Part shown: positions 16,468 through 24,454 of the stretch, one piece after another | How the letters are laid out: every line of letters starts with the position of its first letter | Numbering within the stretch: the stretch's first letter is position 1 | Assembly: GCA_902492455.1 (NCBI GenBank) | Contig: CABULH010000002.1 | Coordinates: 1 to 64,000 of the forward strand | Reading direction: 5' to 3' | Source of the DNA: an uncultured Oscillospiraceae bacterium | Lineage (GTDB): Bacteria; Bacillota; Clostridia; Oscillospirales; Acutalibacteraceae | Length of the DNA stretch: 64,000 bases | Notes under the pieces: generated by a model | Seen by the model: the letters and a program-made list of their open reading frames with translations, nothing else | What the model was told of the DNA's origin: nothing | Database searches by the model: none | Made by a program: the position numbers and the translations under genes

Positions 16468-16856
16468 AGCCGATCCACCCTTTCCTTTTTCGCTTGATGG
16501 TACGCCTCTTCCACACACCTGTTCACATCCTCCTGGGGAATGCCCGCCATGGCCAGCTCTTGGGTCAGCTGGGACAGGGTGCGCAGCTGGGTGCGTTTAT
16601 ATTCTCCCAGCAGAGCGGCGGCGTTTTCCGATACAAAGCATCCCCGGCCGGGAACGGAATAGATGATACCCCGCAGGTCCATTTCGGAATAGGCCTTTTG
16701 AATGGTGTTGGGATTGATGGATAGTTCCATAGACAGGCTGCGGACGCTGGGCAGCTGATCTCCCGGCACCAGCATACCGGAGAGGATAAACCGCTCCATC
16801 TGCCGGATGATCTGCTCATAAACCGGCTGTCGGGACATGGGATCGATCATAAACAT
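16464..16856 (-). CDS. GntR-family regulator, YtrA subfamily
   Basis: Transcription factor with an N-terminal winged helix (about residues 7-75, PVYEQIIRQMERFILSG then QLPSVRSLSMELSINPNTIQKAYSEM) and only a short C-terminal helical tail, the hallmark of the YtrA subgroup. Starts at MFMIDP (16856) with AGGAGG 11 bases upstream; MIDP at 16850 is an alternative. It should repress its own operon, which includes the ABC exporter, and be released by a cell-envelope stress or a ligand. A palindrome over the -10 box supports this. Confidence 0.9.
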   Translation of the reverse strand: MFMIDPMSRQPVYEQIIRQMERFILSGMLVPGDQLPSVRSLSMELSINPNTIQKAYSEMDLRGIIYSVPGRGCFVSENAAALLGEYKRTQLRTLSQLTQELAMAGIPQEDVNRCVEEAYHQAKKERVDRL

Positions 16857-16897
16857 GGCTGCATATGCCTCCTTCCGTGCTAGGATACACAACTGTA

Positions 16898-16946
16898 TTA
16901 ATTGACATAGTACAGTTAATGTATCATGCAGCCAGGGATTTGTCAA
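16898..16946 (-). promoter_or_regulatory. GntR/ABC operon promoter with overlapping operator
   Basis: Minus strand: TTGACA (16946-16941), 17-base spacer, TACATT (16923-16918). The inverted repeat TTAAnTG-N8-CAnTTAA at 16898-16919 overlaps the end of the -10 box and the start-point region, where a bound repressor would block initiation. Confidence 0.6.
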
Positions 16947-17057
16947 GGGGAACGAGTCGTATCCAGCCGCAAAGCGCACCCCTTTTTTTGGTGTGTTCCC
17001 CTTTTTTTCGCCGGATTTGGAGGAAGGGGATCTTTCTAAAGGATTTTCGGGAAAATC

Positions 17058-17086
17058 TTGCTTTTTCCCGGGGAATACTGTATACT
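17058..17086 (+). promoter_or_regulatory. Promoter of the SRP RNA gene
   Basis: TTGCTT (17058-17063), 17-base spacer, TATACT (17081-17086). Start point is expected near 17093. Confidence 0.65.
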
Positions 17087-17131
17087 ATATGTCTGGGCAA
17101 ACCCGGAAGGAGTTCCGGCAATCCCATAGAA

Positions 17132-17281
17132 GCGCCGCATGCTTTGGGGCATACGGGCGGGCGGGTCCTGTGCGACGGTGCGCCGTGAACCATGTCAGGC
17201 GGGGAACCGAGCAGCATTAAGCGGTTGCTACCGTGCGCCGCAGGTAACCTGTCCGTCCGTATGCCCGAGGGGATGCGGCGT
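17132..17281 (+). ncRNA. Signal recognition particle RNA (4.5S / small bacterial SRP RNA)
   Basis: RNA scaffold of the signal recognition particle, which binds Ffh and FtsY for membrane targeting. The Ffh-binding core is clear: GTGAACCATGTCAGG near 17186, then GGGGAACCGAGCAGCATTAAG. The ends close as one long rod: GCCGCATGC...GGGGCATACGG pairs with CCGTATGCCC...GATGCGGC. The helix-defined length is about 150 bases. The true 5' end may lie nearer the promoter (about 17093), with CCGGAAGGAGTTCCGG as an extra hairpin. The place directly before dnaX matches many Firmicutes. Confidence 0.88.
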
Positions 17282-17349
17282 CCTGTTTGCGTGTCCTGCT
17301 TTATAAAGGCACGCGAAAGCTGCGATTTTTCATGAAAGGTGGGACAACC

Positions 17350-18972
17350 TTGTATCAGGTGCTTTACCGCAAATGGCGGCCCAGGTCCTTTGCCGATGTT
17401 TTCGGCCAGGATCAGGTGACCACCGCGCTGAAAAATGAGCTGCGCACCAATCGGCTGGCCCACGCCTATCTGTTCACTGGTTCCCGGGGCACCGGCAAGA
17501 CCACCTGCGCCAAAATCCTGGCTAAGGCGGTCAACTGCCTGCATCCTGTGGACGGGGATCCCTGCAACGAGTGTGAGGTCTGCCGGGGGATTGACGCGGG
17601 TTCCATCATGGATGTGGTGGAGATCGACGCCGCCTCCAACAACGGTGTGGACAATATCCGGGATCTGCGGGAGGAAGTCAACTTTACGCCTTCTGTGGCA
17701 AAATTCCGGGTGTATATCATCGACGAGGTGCATATGCTTTCCGCCGGGGCCTTCAACGCCCTGCTGAAAACCCTGGAGGAACCCCCTTCCCACGTGATTT
17801 TTATTTTAGCCACCACCGAGGTGCATAAGCTGCCTGCCACCATCCTTTCCCGCTGCCAGCGGTTTGACTTCGGCCGGATTCAGCCGGAGGACATTATGGC
17901 CCGTATCCGGGTGGTGGCCCAGGGGGAGAATTTTACCATTACCGACGAAGCGGCTATGCTGCTGGCCCGGCTGGCGGACGGTGCCTTGCGGGACGCTTTG
18001 TCCCTGCTGGATCAGTGCGCCGCCCGTTCCCGGGAGATCACCGCCGATGTGGTGGCGGAGGCCACCGGCATGGTAGGCCGGGAATATCTGCACGAGCTGG
18101 CGGCCGCCGTCCGCGCTGAAAACGGCGGCGCGGGGCTGGCGCTGATTGACCGGCTGTACAACGCTTCCAAGGATATGGAACGGCTGTGCGCCGAATTGAT
18201 TGATTATTTCCGGGGTCTGATGATCGTCAAAAGCGTGGAAAAGGCGGAGGAGCTGATCGTGGCCCCCCCGGCGGAGATCCAACGGATGAGGCAGGAGGCG
18301 GAAGCCTTTACCCTGCCGGCCATTCTTCACTGCATGGACGTGCTGCAGCAGTCGCTGGACCGGCTGCGGGGCGGCGTTTCCCGCCGGGTGGAGATGGAAA
18401 TGGCGGTGCTCAAACTCTGTACCCCCGAACTGGATGTCAGCCCGGAAAGCATGCTGCGGCGGCTGAAATCTCTGGAAGATGCGGTCCGTTCGGGTCAGGC
18501 GTTGTCGCCTGCGGCGCCTGCTCCGGCTTTGTCACAGGCGGCTCAGGCCGCACCGGCTGTTTCCTCTGCCGAGGACGCGCCGCCTCCGCCCTGGGCGGAC
18601 AATCCGCCGCCGTCTGAAAGAGAAACGACAGCAGAAGAAGCCGGCGGCGAGCAGCCTATGGACCGCTGGAATGATGTACTGGACAATCTGTCCGCTTCCT
18701 GTCCTCCCCTGTACGGGGTGCTGCTGGGGTCTACGGCGGCGGTGCGGGGGGATATGGTGCTTATCAGCGCCCCCAATGAGATGTTCCGCTCCCTGGTGAC
18801 CCGGGACGGCAATAAAGCGGCTTTGATCACCGCCATCCGGGCGGTTACCGGCCGTCCCTGCCGCATCGGGATTCGCAAGGCGGCGCCGGCCCCTGTGCCC
18901 CAGGACGATCCCCTGGCCGCCTTCATCCGCAGCAGCCGGGAGTTGGGCGTGGATATTACCGTAAAGGAATGA
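17350..18972 (+). CDS. DNA polymerase III subunit gamma/tau (DnaX)
   Basis: Clamp-loader ATPase of the replication machinery. Start is set at TTG 17350, giving MYQVLYRKWRP, the universal N-terminus, with AAAGGTGGG 7 bases upstream; 540 residues. Walker A GSRGTGKTT (44-52), zinc-binding cysteines (CNECEVC and an earlier Cys), DEVH Walker B (IIDEVHML) and sensor 1 in ILATTEVHKLP. From about residue 385 an Ala/Pro-rich linker leads to a C-terminal domain, as in tau. I see no A-rich slippery site for gamma production. First gene of the dnaX-ybaB-recR cluster. Confidence 0.96.
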   Translation: MYQVLYRKWRPRSFADVFGQDQVTTALKNELRTNRLAHAYLFTGSRGTGKTTCAKILAKAVNCLHPVDGDPCNECEVCRGIDAGSIMDVVEIDAASNNGVDNIRDLREEVNFTPSVAKFRVYIIDEVHMLSAGAFNALLKTLEEPPSHVIFILATTEVHKLPATILSRCQRFDFGRIQPEDIMARIRVVAQGENFTITDEAAMLLARLADGALRDALSLLDQCAARSREITADVVAEATGMVGREYLHELAAAVRAENGGAGLALIDRLYNASKDMERLCAELIDYFRGLMIVKSVEKAEELIVAPPAEIQRMRQEAEAFTLPAILHCMDVLQQSLDRLRGGVSRRVEMEMAVLKLCTPELDVSPESMLRRLKSLEDAVRSGQALSPAAPAPALSQAAQAAPAVSSAEDAPPPPWADNPPPSERETTAEEAGGEQPMDRWNDVLDNLSASCPPLYGVLLGSTAAVRGDMVLISAPNEMFRSLVTRDGNKAALITAIRAVTGRPCRIGIRKAAPAPVPQDDPLAAFIRSSRELGVDITVKE

Positions 18973-19054
18973 CGGCCCCCACAGATGAAAACGGCCGGGC
19001 GCCGTTGGATATAGCGATAATCCGAGATACTGAGGAAAGCGTGGTTGGATAACA

Positions 19055-19405
19055 ATGAAAGCGAGATTACCCCAAGGATACGGCGGCGGTGGCGCCGGCA
19101 ATATGCAGAGCATGATCAAGCAGGCCCAGAAGATGCAGGAGGACATGGCCCGGCTGCAGGAAGAACTGGACGCCCGGGAATATACCGCCGCCGCCGGCGG
19201 CGGCGCCGTCACCGCGGTGGTGGACGGCAAGCATATGGTGAAGAGCTTGGCGATCAAGCCGGAAGTGGTGGACCCCGAGGACGTGGAAATGCTGGCCGAC
19301 CTGGTGATGGCAGCGGTGAACGAAGCCATCCGTCAGGCGGTGGATACCTCCGAAGCGGAGATGGGCAAGGTCACCGGCGGCATGAATATTCCCGGAATGT
19401 TCTGA
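19055..19405 (+). CDS. Nucleoid-associated protein YbaB/EbfC
   Basis: Small DNA-binding protein of 116 residues that forms tweezer-like dimers. Coiled N-terminal helix (MIKQAQKMQEDMARLQEEL), central beta sheet (VTAVVDGKHMVKSLAIKPEVV) and C-terminal helix. It lies between dnaX and recR, the usual bacterial arrangement, about 80 bases after dnaX. The ribosome site is weak (GGTTGGATAA). The glycine-rich N-terminus (QGYGGGGAGN) is common in Firmicutes. Confidence 0.95.
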   Translation: MKARLPQGYGGGGAGNMQSMIKQAQKMQEDMARLQEELDAREYTAAAGGGAVTAVVDGKHMVKSLAIKPEVVDPEDVEMLADLVMAAVNEAIRQAVDTSEAEMGKVTGGMNIPGMF

Positions 19406-19486
19406 TCCGGCGGAAGCGATTTCAAAGCGGGTTCGCGCTGCCCCGGGGCAGGAGCGATATTGGACCCCTGAAAGGAAAAGGTTACC

Positions 19487-20086
19487 ATGGCCTACACGGT
19501 GGCGCCGCTGGCGCGTCTGGTGGAGCAGCTGGAGCGGTTGCCGGGCATCGGCCACAAATCCGCTCAGCGGCTGGCCTATTATCTGCTGAACATCGGGGAC
19601 GCCGCGGCCAGGGATTTTGTGGGCGCCATTACCGAGGCGCGGGACAAGATTCACGAATGCAGCGTCTGTCATAATCTCACGGATCAGGAACTGTGCCCCA
19701 TCTGCCGGGCGGATAACCGGGATAAAGGGGTCATCTGCGTGGTGGAAGATCCCCGGGATGTGATGGCTTTTGAGCGTACCCGGGAATACACCGGCACCTA
19801 TCACGTGCTTCACGGCACCATCTCCCCTATGGATGGGGTGGGGCCGGACCAGCTGCGGATCAAGCAGCTGCTGACCCGCATCGCGTCGGAGGATGTGCAG
19901 GAGGTTATCATGGCAACCAACCCCACCGTGGAGGGGGAGGCCACGGCCATGTATATTTCCAAGCTGCTCAAACCTTTTGATGTAAAGGTCACCCGCCTGG
20001 CCTACGGCATTCCCGTAGGCGGCGATTTGGAATACGCCGACGAGATCACCCTGCGCCGCTCTCTGGAGGGCCGCAGCGAACTGTGA
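19487..20086 (+). CDS. Recombination protein RecR
   Basis: DNA repair protein that with RecO/RecF loads RecA at gaps. Helix-hairpin-helix (RLPGIGHKSAQRLA, about 18-31), four-cysteine zinc finger (CSVCHNLTDQELCPIC, about 58-73), Toprim domain (ICVVEDPRDVMAFE) and C-terminal GIPVGGDLEYAD. 199 residues is standard. AAAGGAAAAGG precedes the ATG. Confidence 0.97.
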   Translation: MAYTVAPLARLVEQLERLPGIGHKSAQRLAYYLLNIGDAAARDFVGAITEARDKIHECSVCHNLTDQELCPICRADNRDKGVICVVEDPRDVMAFERTREYTGTYHVLHGTISPMDGVGPDQLRIKQLLTRIASEDVQEVIMATNPTVEGEATAMYISKLLKPFDVKVTRLAYGIPVGGDLEYADEITLRRSLEGRSEL

Positions 20087-20140
20087 AGCTCAGGCAAACA
20101 GGAAATCAGGAATTTTAAGGCATAAAGGACGGTAACAGCT

Positions 20141-21421
20141 ATGTTGGACATCAAACTTATCCGCAGCGATCCCCAGCAGGTCAAGGACGCCATCCGTAAG
20201 CGGGAGATGGATCTCGACGCCACCGTTGACGAGATCCTGGAAATCGACGCAGAACGCCGCCGCCTGACGGGCCAGACCGAGGCCCTCAAGGCGGAGCAGA
20301 ACACCGCCTCCAAGCAGATCCCCCAGCTGAAAAAGGAAGGGGGAGACGTGGCCGGGCTGATGGCGCGGATGAAGGAGCTGTCCGCCAAAATCAAGGAGGA
20401 GGACGCGGCACTGTCCGCCTTGGAGGAAAAGCAGAAGGATCTGCTGCTCTGCCTGCCCAACCTGCCTGATTCGGATTTGGAAAGCGGCGGCAAGGAGAAC
20501 AACAAGCCCGTCCGTGTATTCGGTGAACAGCCGAAATTCGGTTTCCCGATGAAAAATCATGTGGAGCTGTGCGAGAGCTTGGGCCTCATCGATTACGAGC
20601 GGGGCGCCAAAATTGCGGGCAACGGCTCCTGGATTTACCGGGGTATGGGCGCCCGGCTGGAATGGGCGCTGCTGAACTTCTTTGTGAATGAACATCTCAG
20701 CGACGGTTATGAGCTGATTCTACCCCCCCATATGCTGGGCTATGAGTGCGGCTATGTGGCGGGCCAGTTCCCCAAGTTCGAGGATGAGGTGTACTGGATT
20801 CAGAACCCCACCAGCTCCGACCGGCGGTTCATGCTTCCTACCGCGGAAACCGCCCTGGTGAATCTCCATCGAGGTGAAATCCTCACCGAAGCGGACCTGC
20901 CTCGGAAATATATCGCCTATACCCCCTGCTATCGCCGGGAAGCGGGCAGCTATCGCTCGGAGGAGCGGGGCATGATTCGCGGCCACCAGTTCAATAAGGT
21001 GGAAATGGTGCAGTATACCACCCCCGAAACCTCCGATCAGGCTTTTGAAGAGCTGGTGGGCAAGGCGGAGCGTCTGGTGCAGGAGCTGGGGCTCCACTAC
21101 CGGCTGAGCAAGCTGGCGGCGGGAGACTGCTCCTTCTCCATGGCCCGGACCTACGACATCGAAGTTTGGATTCCCAGTATGGGAATTTACAAGGAGGTCA
21201 GCTCCGCTTCCAATGCCCGGGACTATCAGGCCCGGAGAGGAAACGTCAAGGTGCGGGGCGCGGACGGCAAGCTGCGGCTGGTGCATACTCTGAACGCCTC
21301 CGGCCTGGCCACCAGCCGGGTGATGCCCGCCATTGTGGAGCAGTATCAGAACGCCGACGGTTCGGTAACCGTACCGGAGGTGCTGCGCCCGTACATGGGC
21401 GGCGTGGAAGTCATCCGATAA
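20141..21421 (+). CDS. Seryl-tRNA synthetase
   Basis: Class II aminoacyl-tRNA synthetase charging tRNA-Ser (and tRNA-Sec). N-terminal coiled-coil arm (residues about 1-110), then the catalytic domain with motif 2 (CYRREAGSYRSEERGMIRGHQF) and motif 3 (LNASGLATSRVMPAIVEQYQN). 426 residues fits. The spacer before it is only 54 bases, too short for a T-box leader. Probably read with recR or from a promoter inside it. Confidence 0.97.
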   Translation: MLDIKLIRSDPQQVKDAIRKREMDLDATVDEILEIDAERRRLTGQTEALKAEQNTASKQIPQLKKEGGDVAGLMARMKELSAKIKEEDAALSALEEKQKDLLLCLPNLPDSDLESGGKENNKPVRVFGEQPKFGFPMKNHVELCESLGLIDYERGAKIAGNGSWIYRGMGARLEWALLNFFVNEHLSDGYELILPPHMLGYECGYVAGQFPKFEDEVYWIQNPTSSDRRFMLPTAETALVNLHRGEILTEADLPRKYIAYTPCYRREAGSYRSEERGMIRGHQFNKVEMVQYTTPETSDQAFEELVGKAERLVQELGLHYRLSKLAAGDCSFSMARTYDIEVWIPSMGIYKEVSSASNARDYQARRGNVKVRGADGKLRLVHTLNASGLATSRVMPAIVEQYQNADGSVTVPEVLRPYMGGVEVIR

Positions 21422-21737
21422 TAAAGCGGACTTGTAAGGGGTGCTGCAGGGTTTGCGGCACCCCTGCGGTTTCAAAACGGCAGCGGTGTTGAGAGATATC
21501 GGAGGGAAGGGGAGGTATGGTGCAGCCAAGTCTGCGACTTGCTGGGGGAACCGTCAGGGTTCCCCCTCTGCGCAGCGATCACCCGCCCGCAGGCGTCGGG
21601 AGCGGGGAAGATATTTCTCCGCTTCCGACCAGTTTGGCGAAAAACACGGGGATAACCGTTTTCGCCAAACTGGTGCTGCAGGGTTTGCGGCACCTCTTTG
21701 CAAAAGAACATTTTTCCTTGGGAAAGGATGTTGCCCT
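21422..21737. repeat. Hairpin-rich spacer with a 23-bp direct repeat
   Basis: Non-coding stretch of 316 bases. The self-complementary 23-mer GGTGC...GCACC occurs at 21440-21462 and identically at 21672-21694. Between them are a 9-bp stem (21544-21552 with 21558-21566, loop GTCAG) and a perfect 16-bp stem (21628-21643 with 21659-21674, loop of 15). An open frame runs through it in phase with the thioesterase, but the thioesterase family start and ribosome site are at 21738. Function unknown: RNA structure, attenuator or a remnant of a repeat element. Confidence 0.6.
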
Positions 21738-22490
21738 ATGACTTATAATGTGGCCCCGGATTATACCTGGGAACTGAAAATCGCCTCCTATGACGCAGGA
21801 AGGGATAAACGGCTGCGGCCTTCCAATCAGCTGAAGCTGCAGCAGGAGGTGGGGGAACTCCACCTGGGAGCCGGCGGTTTGACCTGGGAGGAGTTTTATC
21901 GTCACGGGATGGTGTTCGTCCTCACCCGGCTGAATAGCGTGATCCACCGGGCCCCGCTGCTGGATGAAAAGGTCTGGCTGCGCACCTGGCACCGGGATAC
22001 CAAGGGGGCGCAGTTTTACCGCTGCTATCAGTTTCTGGATGCGGCGGGACAGCCGTTGATTGAAAGTGTGTCCGCCTTTGCGCTGGTGGATCCCGTGGAA
22101 CACAAGCTGCTGCGTCCGGAGGTGTTTGAGCAGTTTGGCGTGGGGGTTCAGCCGGAGCGGAAAAATGGCTGCCCGGATCCCGGCCGGCTGCGTCCTCCGG
22201 CGGAATTGGCTCCTGTGGGAACCCGGCGGGTATACTGGTCGGACACCGATTATAACGGTCACCTGAACAACACGGTTTATGCGGATATTCTCTGCGATTT
22301 TTTCCCCGGCGGTATGGCGGGCAAGCGGATCACCGGCTTTTCCATCGCCTTTCTCAAGGAAGCGATGGAGGGGGAGGAGCTGGCGATCAGCACCTGTTCC
22401 GCCGGCGGCGAGGCCTGGATCAGTGCGATCCATGACCGGGGAACTTGTTTTGAGGCTCGAGTGTCTTTTGCACAAGACCACACGGAATAA
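21738..22490 (+). CDS. Acyl-ACP thioesterase (FatA/FatB type)
   Basis: Hydrolyses acyl-acyl carrier protein, releasing fatty acids. Double hot-dog fold over 250 residues: first half with KLQQEVGELHLGAGG.. and the acyl-ACP contact region, second half with the conserved SDTDYNGHLNNTVYAD block (around residue 172), holding the Asn/His/Asn signature of the family. Start MTYNVAPDYTWEL at 21738 follows GGAAAGGATG. In gut Firmicutes such enzymes are often annotated simply as acyl-[acyl-carrier-protein] thioesterase. The chain length preferred is not visible. Confidence 0.9.
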   Translation: MTYNVAPDYTWELKIASYDAGRDKRLRPSNQLKLQQEVGELHLGAGGLTWEEFYRHGMVFVLTRLNSVIHRAPLLDEKVWLRTWHRDTKGAQFYRCYQFLDAAGQPLIESVSAFALVDPVEHKLLRPEVFEQFGVGVQPERKNGCPDPGRLRPPAELAPVGTRRVYWSDTDYNGHLNNTVYADILCDFFPGGMAGKRITGFSIAFLKEAMEGEELAISTCSAGGEAWISAIHDRGTCFEARVSFAQDHTE

Positions 22491-22555
22491 GCGGCGGCGC
22501 CTGCGGAAGAATAATGCGGAAGGTCGCTGCTGGTGAAGGGTAAAGGAGAACGCCC

Positions 22556-23827
22556 ATGTTTGTGGATAAGGCGGTTATACAAATCAAAGCGGGAGACGGC
22601 GGCAACGGCGCTGTTTCCTTTCATCGGGAGAAATATGTGGCGGCAGGCGGCCCGGACGGCGGCGACGGCGGCCGCGGCGGCGACGTGGTGTTTGTAGTGG
22701 ACGACGGCGCCAACACCTTGGCGGATTTTCGCTATCAGCGGAAATTCCGGGCGCAGAGCGGAGAGCCGGGAGGCGGCAAGCGCTGTTCCGGGAAAACAGG
22801 GGAAAACTGCGTGATCAAGGTGCCCCGGGGCACCCTGCTGTTCGATAACGCCAACGGCCGACTGATGGCGGATATGTCCGGAGAAGAGCCCTTTGTGGCG
22901 GCCCGGGGCGGCCGGGGCGGCTGGGGCAACAGCCATTTCGCCACCCCCACCCGGCAGGTGCCTCGGTTTGCGAAACCCGGTGTGCCGGGAGAATCGGTGG
23001 AAATTCGCATGGAGCTGAAGCTGCTGGCGGATGTGGGACTGGTGGGCTTTCCCAACGTGGGAAAATCCACCCTGATTTCGGTGGTAAGCGAAGCCAAGCC
23101 GGAGATTGCCAATTACCATTTCACCACCATCACCCCGGTGCTGGGAGTGGTGCGGGTGGCGCAGGGCGCCTCCTTCGTCATGGCGGATATCCCTGGAATC
23201 ATCGAAGGCGCCAGCGAGGGCGTGGGACTGGGACACGAGTTCCTGCGCCATGTGGAGCGCTGCCGCCTGCTGGTACATGTGGTGGATGTGTCCGGCAGCG
23301 AAGGGCGGGATCCTCTGGAGGATTTTGAGACCATCAATCGGGAACTGGCCGCCTTCAGCCCGGAACTGGCTTCCCGTCCTATGCTGGTGGCGGGCAACAA
23401 ATGCGATTTAGCCGATGACGGACAGGCAGAGGCCTTTGCCGCTGCCATGAAAGAGCGGGGGTATGCGTACTTCCCCATGATGGCGGCTATCGCCCATGGC
23501 ACCGAGGAGCTGGTGAAGGCCTGCGCCGCCCGGCTGGCGGCTCTGCCTCCCATCAAGTCATACGAACCGGAGCCGGTGCCCCTGCCGGATGTAAACGCCA
23601 TAGCCGACCGGTCGGTGAAGATTACCGGCGGGGACGGTTTGTATACGGTGGAAGGCGAGTGGCTGCTGCAGGTGATGCGGGCGGTTAATTTTGACGATTA
23701 CGAGAGCCTGCAGTATTTCGAGCGGGTGCTCCAATCCACCGGGGTGATTGCGGCACTGGAACAGGCTGGTGCCTCGGAAGGAGACACGGTGAGCATCTAC
23801 GGGTTCGACTTCGATTTTGTGGTATAA
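22556..23827 (+). CDS. GTPase Obg/CgtA
   Basis: Essential GTPase tied to 50S ribosome assembly and, in Bacillus, to the stress and sporulation response. Glycine-rich Obg fold (residues 1-157, repeated GGDGG..GG), G domain with GFPNVGKST (about 163-171), DIPGIIEGA and NKCD, and a C-terminal OCT domain (about 345-423) found in Firmicutes. The start has AAAGGAGAA upstream. Likely transcribed with the thioesterase and mrnC. Confidence 0.97.
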   Translation: MFVDKAVIQIKAGDGGNGAVSFHREKYVAAGGPDGGDGGRGGDVVFVVDDGANTLADFRYQRKFRAQSGEPGGGKRCSGKTGENCVIKVPRGTLLFDNANGRLMADMSGEEPFVAARGGRGGWGNSHFATPTRQVPRFAKPGVPGESVEIRMELKLLADVGLVGFPNVGKSTLISVVSEAKPEIANYHFTTITPVLGVVRVAQGASFVMADIPGIIEGASEGVGLGHEFLRHVERCRLLVHVVDVSGSEGRDPLEDFETINRELAAFSPELASRPMLVAGNKCDLADDGQAEAFAAAMKERGYAYFPMMAAIAHGTEELVKACAARLAALPPIKSYEPEPVPLPDVNAIADRSVKITGGDGLYTVEGEWLLQVMRAVNFDDYESLQYFERVLQSTGVIAALEQAGASEGDTVSIYGFDFDFVV

Positions 23828-23830
23828 TGG

Positions 23831-24010
23831 AGAAAATCGAAGATTTTCTCTCTGAAGAATGCCTGGAGATTGCCGCTGGCGCGGCAACTCCTTGAAGAAG
23901 CACTTGCGGGCCGTAAGTTGTGGCCCGCATTTCGCACCGGGGGTGCGAAACCGCACTTCTCCCGGTTGGGAGATTACCCGATATACCTGGAGATTGCCGG
24001 CGGTGATCTC
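23831..24010. repeat. Run of consecutive hairpins between obg and mrnC
   Basis: About 180 non-coding bases contain successive inverted repeats: GAGAAAATC/GATTTTCTC (23830s), GGAGATTGCCGC/GCGGCAACTCC (23865 on), GCGGGCC/GGCCCGC, TTTCGCACC/GGTGCGAAA, CTCCC/GGGAG and GGAGAT/ATCTCC near 23990. The 14-mer CCTGGAGATTGCCG occurs at 23862 and 23986. The first hairpin could be a processing or pausing site after obg; the rest is unexplained. Confidence 0.55.
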
Positions 24011-24039
24011 CCTATTTTTAGTCAGAAGGAGGGGGCCGT

Positions 24040-24441
24040 ATGTCCCTTTTATATCCCGAGCAGACAAATCCCCGCACCCTCAGTCCTCTGACGTTGGCCT
24101 TTGTGGGGGATGGGGTGTATGAACTTCTGGTGCGGGAACGGCTGGCCTGCGAGGGCAGCCGCCCCGCCGGGGATCTACATAAACGCAGCGTGGCTATGGT
24201 GAGGGCAGAGGCCCAGGCTGCGGCTGTGGATCGACTGCTTCCTCTGCTGACGGAGGAGGAGACGGCGGTGTATAAGCGGGGCCGCAATGCCCATACCGCC
24301 CGCAACAGTGAGGAATACCACAAATCCACTGGTCTGGAAGCGCTGTTCGGATATTTGTATCTGCAGGGAAACATAGAACGGGTGCAGAGATTATTTCGGG
24401 TGATAACGGGGGATACTAACCCGGAATCGGATCAGGAATAA
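24040..24441 (+). CDS. Mini-ribonuclease III (MrnC)
   Basis: RNase III-like nuclease without a dsRNA-binding domain; in Bacillus it trims 23S rRNA ends. 133 residues, all helical, with the catalytic block LAFVGDGVYELLVRE (Asp/Glu) near residue 19-33, KRGRNA and the second acidic block GLEALFGYLYL. AAGGAGG upstream. In Bacillus it sits after cysS; here it follows obg and the hairpin spacer. Confidence 0.95.
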   Translation: MSLLYPEQTNPRTLSPLTLAFVGDGVYELLVRERLACEGSRPAGDLHKRSVAMVRAEAQAAAVDRLLPLLTEEETAVYKRGRNAHTARNSEEYHKSTGLEALFGYLYLQGNIERVQRLFRVITGDTNPESDQE

Positions 24442-24454
24442 GGGGGGACGCGCC

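Noticed and set aside
17350..18972. Programmed frameshift in dnaX giving gamma
   Set aside because: I saw no A-rich slippery heptamer with a following hairpin; the frame runs unbroken to the tau end.
20087..20140. T-box leader before serS
   Set aside because: The recR-serS spacer is only 54 bases and shows no T-box sequence or terminator.
21441..21737. N-terminal extension of the thioesterase through the hairpin spacer
   Set aside because: The extension has no homology pattern and is built of hairpins; the family start with a ribosome site is at 21738.
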